Of a stretch of DNA of 64,000 bases, positions 50,825 to 64,000 are shown piece by piece. The DNA lies in contig NC_090943.1 of assembly GCF_040807025.1 (NCBI RefSeq), forward strand, positions 119,859,900 to 119,923,899, given 5' to 3'. A program made the position numbers and the translations under genes. The notes below the pieces were generated by a model. The model had not been told where the DNA came from. It was given only the letters and a program-made list of their open reading frames with translations, and made no database searches. This stretch comes from Struthio camelus (lineage: Eukaryota > Chordata > Aves > Struthioniformes > Struthionidae). How positions within the stretch are numbered: the first letter of the stretch is position 1; every line of letters starts with the position of its first letter.

Positions 50825-52440
50825 GTATGCTCTCTTAAGTGTATACACAAAGGAAAGTACCTCCATCACAAACAGTGAAAGATTTTTTAAGACTTAAAAC
50901 ATAAAATAGCAGATGTTTCACATGGTATTCAGTACACTTGGACTGAAAAAAGGGATGGTGGATGCATTACTACATGGAACAAAAAAGTAGGTTTGTTAAT
51001 TACACCTGAAAAGTGTTTCTGAAAGGAGCGTAACGCTAGTCAGAATTCAGCCCTGGGAACGTCTCCAGGTCTGTCTAATAGTTTGCATTGCTGACTTATC
51101 TAGCAAACATAAATGTATTAAGAGCGTGCCTTCAACATCTGTTATCCTCTGCAACTCTAACCAGAAAACAGGGATAGGGTAGGACTGGGAAGACGACTCC
51201 CACTGGCCTTTTACATAGGCTCAAAGGACGATGTAAATTCATAGTCCACTCTTGAGCAGTATAAGAAAATTGTTACTCAGTTGCAAAATATATCTTCACT
51301 TCCTCCCCAATGAGTAAACAATATTCTGATCTGTAAAGGATGAAAGAAATGAAAGAAAACTCTGCAAGAAACTATCAGTTTCCAGAAGGAGAAGGTTGGC
51401 AGAAGCACCTGTCAAGCCAAAAGGCACAGCAGCATTGAATAGTTAACCCCCATAAGATCTTAACTGAAAGGTAAATTCCTCAAACTCACTTTTGGAGCAC
51501 ACAGAATCACATGAAGTGGTGCTACAAAAAAATTAATCTGAAGATAAGTGCTTCTGTATAATGAAGGGATTTGCAAATAATTTTGGTGTAAAATATGTTT
51601 CTGAAAGTTATGATCAGTTTAGTTTAAGAGAAATGGAACAGTCCTCTCACTTTCAGGCCCCTGAATGAACTGAATCAAAGCCCAATGTTTATTAAATTCT
51701 TAGAATTAACTCAAATCAAACACCTTTGCAATGATATTTGCCACTATTTACTGACTCTAAAAATTAAATAGCAGCTATGTCAAATAAAAATTACTATGCA
51801 TTCCTCCATATGTTAAAGTATATACTGAATATACCAAGTCTGAATATTAACTGTAATCTGTCCACAATTGAATTTCTGAAGAGGAATTTCGTATGGACTG
51901 AAGATACAGCAAAGGTTGCAAGGATATTAAGAGATAAAAACTGAATTCTGCTAAGATTTAATCCATAGGCTCAAATCCTACAAGCACCTCTACCTCTAAA
52001 CTTTTACTGCTCCAGACTGTAAAATTAGTTTGCCTGTTTATGGGATCTGGACTTGAATGATGAGTAATGTGACTTATTCATCAGTCGTATATATACAGAT
52101 GGTTTGCTGCGAGGCAGACAGATTGTTGCTAATACTACCTGTAACCTAGGTTTAACTACAGTTCTGTTTGATTTGTCTCAAGTTCATCATTCATGTATGG
52201 TTGGGGAATGAAAAATGCTGATACACAGATGTTATGAGGAGATTCTGTTTCAGACAGCTCCATTAAGACCTTTTGCCTTCCTGCTCGATTCACCTACGAA
52301 GACCATGGTAAGCCCGGATTTGTTTTTCCTTGCTAAAGCTCACCTTCCAAGGTGCTAAAGTAGAACAGAATTTACCTTTGCTTTCCATCTCTTAATGTAT
52401 TACTAGCTATAAACAAACATCATAGTAAAATTAAATATTC
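50825..52440. other. Intergenic region or ENOSF1 tail
   Basis: The last ENOSF1 exon should be here. Only a faint similarity near 52254-52300 (CTTCCTGCT around LPA) was noted. No other gene is seen before the TYMS 3' end. Confidence 0.6.
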
Positions 52441-52449
52441 ATCATCCCT

Positions 52450-53036
52450 TTCAAAAGACATTTTTAAAAAAGCTTTATTAAACATTATATGCATTTTAAA
52501 GAGCTTTTCAACCTTGAAAGAGTCCTCTATTATACACAAATTTTCTTATTTTCGGTACCAAATAAAGCATGTAAAAGTGCTATGCAGAAAAAGTTTGCAT
52601 TTCCCTATGGTGGTAACTGAAGCAGTAACTCATGCAAGGTGTAGGAAATCATCTCACTAACAACTTACACTATGTTAGCATCCACATAGTACATGTATTG
52701 CCTACAAAGCAGGAACGAATAATCTAAACTCACCTTTCAACGCACAGAAGCTTAAGTCTGTCCTGCTTTTTTAAGGACGGAAAAAACAGCAGCACTTTCC
52801 ATGCCTAGAAATCAGTTCTGTATGACAGCTTCATACAAAAGGCAACATCACTCTATTAGTATCTACTTTCTCAATAATAAAATTTGTTTCTTTTAAAGTA
52901 GTCGCTTTCTAGAACAGGATCTTCTCCATATACAGTAACTAAGGTTTTCTATTAAAGAAAAAAGCATAACTTGAAGTAGTGAGAAAGCCAGATAGCTTAG
53001 CTAGATTTCCATGTTAATAGAAGCTGTTTTATAATA
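52450..53036 (-). other. TYMS: TYMS 3' UTR
   Basis: Roughly 0.55-0.6 kb of AT-rich sequence follows the TYMS stop on the minus strand. The best poly(A) signal is AATAAA on the minus strand at 52479-52474, a 3' UTR length similar to the roughly 0.5 kb I know for human TYMS. The exact end is inferred. Confidence 0.6.
52474..52479 (-). terminator. TYMS: Candidate TYMS poly(A) signal AATAAA
   Basis: The plus strand shows TTTATT, which is AATAAA on the minus strand, about 560 bases beyond the stop codon. Confidence 0.55.
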
Positions 53037-61926
<8,890 letters not shown>

Positions 61927-62160
61927 GACGGGGCGGGAAGGGGCGCGGGGCTGCGCTGCCGCCGCTCCGCGCTGCCGCCGCTCCGCGCCTGCCGCCGGCT
62001 CTTCCCCGGCCCGCCAAAGCCCTTCCTTTCCCGCCAAGCGGCGCCGAGGGGCGGGCGGAGCGCGGCGCCGCCGCCGGCTCCCTCTCCCTCCCCTTCTCCC
62101 CTCCCTTCCCCTCCGCCGTGACGAGCCGCGCTGGCGGGAGCCGCGGCGACCGTTAGAGGC
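61927..62160 (-). promoter_or_regulatory. TYMS: TYMS core promoter and 5' UTR, E2F-like and GC-box sites
   Basis: No TATA box is seen. An E2F-type TTTCCCGCC lies at 62027-62035 on the plus strand, about 100 bases upstream of the ATG. A second E2F/Sp1-like GGGGCGGGAA is at 61930-61939, only a few bases before the start codon. A GC box GGGGCGGGC is at 62048-62056. A pyrimidine-rich plus-strand tract runs at about 62080-62120. E2F and Sp1 control of TYMS in G1/S is established; use of these copies is inferred. I see no 28-bp tandem repeat like the human TYMS 5' UTR polymorphism. Confidence 0.7.
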
Positions 62161-62680
62161 GCCGCGCCGCGCCCCCTCCGCCGCCAGCAGCGCCAGCGCC
62201 AGGGCGGCGCTGAGGCGGCCTCGCCGGGCTGGAGAGAGGGCTGTTAAGAAAAGCCGAAAGACGTAAAAGCGACAAGTGGCGTGCGACGCCTCTGCTCGGG
62301 AAGCCCCCCGCAGCGGCAGGGCCTGGGGGGGCCTCCTCCTGGGCTCTCCCCCCTCCCCAACGGGCTCTCGCTAACCTCAGTCCACGCTCCGTGTTGTCGG
62401 GCAAAATAACGTTATTCCTGGGCCCTTGGCGGCAGGTGGTGGTGGTGTGTATCCTCTCCTGCCACCTCGAGCTTCGCTTTTCTAAACTAAACAAAACAAA
62501 AGCCTTCAGCTGGTCCCGGTAGGCCGTATGCGGGTCTCGAGGGGTCTCTCCAGTTCGGATATCCTGCCGTGCCGAAGCCCCGAGCGCCGCAGCGTGCGTG
62601 GCATTCCCGCCGCGCGATGCTCCGCGGACGCGTTTGCCTCCGCGCTAGCCTGACCCCGTCCTCCTAAACCTGAGATGCTG

Positions 62681-64000
62681 TCAGGCAGTACCCCCTCGCT
62701 TACTCCCCGTTCGGTATTTTTATTTGCCCGTGGGCTTTCTGCTTGTATTGAGTTTCATCTTGTTGAGCCCCTCCGGTCTATCCCGATTTCTCCAGGTCAT
62801 TTTCAGTTCTTGCCCTGCATCTTCCAAAGCGGTTGCAACGGCTCCCAACGTGGCGGTGCTGGCGGTGCTGGTGGCGGTGCCTGAGAATTTTGTGAGTTCG
62901 CTCTCCGTTGGTCACTTGCCAAATCGACTCTTCTCTGAATATTTCTGCGTTCGTGTGTCAGACCTTACAAAATTTGAGTTAAGCGTTTTGTGCAAGGCCC
63001 TCCTCTCTGATAGACCCAGCTTTCTGACGGTGGGTGTGACTACAGGAGTTAAGACTGTTAATCTCTCACGATGAGGATCGCGTAATACACACATATATAA
63101 TGGCGGTTGGAACTAGAACAGAGGACTGTGGACTAGAAAATGCTACTTTCTCATACTGCTGGCAAGGAAACATATTTTCCCCAGTAATAGAAACCATAAG
63201 ACTGACCTTTTTTTGTGTCTCCAATTATTTTGCATGTACATAGAAGTACAGGAAAAGGTATGGTATAATTAGAGTATGGTTATTTTTCTATGCTATGCCT
63301 AGCACAGATGATTTTGTATACTTTGAAAGGAGTACAGTTGATTTAGCAAAGATACAGCTGGAAATGCTAAACAGTGCGGTATGCAAAGAATATTTAAAGG
63401 TGCCAGGCACAGCAACTGGAACCAAGAACACCTAGAATTCTCCATATCGCTCAGAGATATATCAGTCCTTAACCTTTATTATGATTTGCAGCCGTCATTA
63501 CAGCTAATGCGTACAATTTAGGAAAAACACACATCTTTCCCAATAAAGGATGCCTTAGTTAACCTATGACTCTAGATGCAAACTATGAGTAAGAAATACC
63601 AAAGGCAGAAGATTATTGCATATTGACAAAAGTCATTTAATGTACCTGATAAATATTAAAAGCAATTGGAAGAAGCAATGGAACATTTTCTTTGGAAAAT
63701 ACTGTATTGCATGCATATTGATATCTGGTTGACCCAGGCTTAGCTGAATGTGCAACATCTGTAGGGATCAGTCTTGAAAAGGCTTAAGAAGGTGCTTGAA
63801 TTTAAATATGCAAATAGGAATTATTTGTATGCTTACGGCTGATTATTTCCTTAAATCTTTGTAAAACCAGGGCCGTAGCTGGCTATAAAAGATTAGGCAA
63901 TATACAACATGCATAACATTTTATTTAAATAATTGAATATTACAGTGGATTTGAATTTATTTTTCAGTTAAAAGATTGCTTGTCTTGAGTTGCTAGCTCA
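62681..64000. other. Intergenic sequence upstream of TYMS
   Basis: GC content falls away from the island after about 63000, and no exon is recognised. In human the next gene is CLUL1; none of it is visible here. Short open frames at 62675-63074 sit in the island shoulder and resemble nothing known. Confidence 0.75.

Larger units (their letters stand above)
36178..52260 (+). pseudogene. ENOSF1: ENOSF1 (enolase superfamily member 1) decayed copy, overall extent
   Basis: Eight plus-strand segments match successive parts of the ENOSF1 protein in order from N- to C-terminus, and they lie between YES1 and TYMS where ENOSF1 is expected. The intact enzyme is an L-fuconate dehydratase-like member of the mandelate-racemase branch of the enolase superfamily. 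The catalytic and metal motifs that can still be read are KVKVG (KxK), DANQRW and WIEEP. Lesions visible: an 8-base deletion shifts the frame at 48175-48176; the expected donors after 42845 and 44732 read AT instead of GT; the donor after 48279 reads GC; exon 2 runs into TAG; and exons 1, about 3-5 and one middle exon are not found. The right edge takes in a doubtful last-exon match. I infer a unitary pseudogene at the original locus, since the introns are kept. Exon numbers and phases are compared with the human gene from memory. Confidence 0.8.

Noticed and set aside
52254-52305. Possible last ENOSF1 exon (CTTCCTGCT against the LLPAQEN end)
   Set aside because: The match is about ten bases and the rest of the exon cannot be aligned. 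Position and a preceding TTTCAG are suggestive but not enough.

Overview
This is nuclear DNA from a bird. The introns are short for a vertebrate: the YES1 coding exons span only about 15 kb. The few interspersed repeats with recognisable ends are CR1 retrotransposons of the avian type, ending in the ATTCTGTGA-like motif. Most of the window is AT-rich non-coding sequence, with one strong CpG island near the right end. I cannot name the species. The YES1 protein is 541 codons, as I recall for chicken, but differs at a few N-terminal residues from the chicken protein as I remember it.

Layout, left to right. (1) 1-13131: intron 1 or upstream sequence of YES1, with no coding exon seen. (2) 13140-28326, plus strand: all eleven coding exons of YES1, a Src-family tyrosine kinase. 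Every exon has GT-AG borders and the size pattern expected of the family. A long 3' UTR follows, with poly(A) signals at 30127, 30376 and 31671. (3) About 36178-50824, plus strand: scattered exons of ENOSF1 (enolase superfamily member 1, the rTS gene). They lie in the protein's order but carry lesions: an 8-base frameshift, two or three donor sites that read AT where GT is expected, and several exons that cannot be found. I read this as a decaying pseudogene. (4) 61926-53037, minus strand: all seven exons of TYMS (thymidylate synthase, 307 aa). Its TATA-less CpG-island promoter lies at about 61927-62160 and has E2F-like and GC-box sites. (5) 62700-64000: intergenic sequence upstream of TYMS.

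The order YES1 - ENOSF1 - TYMS, with ENOSF1 and TYMS tail to tail, matches the human 18p11.32 arrangement as I know it. The genes do not form a pathway: YES1 is a membrane-associated signalling kinase, TYMS makes dTMP in S phase, and ENOSF1 encodes an L-fuconate dehydratase-like enzyme.

I found no new biological system, CRISPR array, phage or operon. The main point of interest is the apparent loss of ENOSF1 between two intact neighbours. Its best-preserved exon (43942-44076) still carries the metal-binding motifs.
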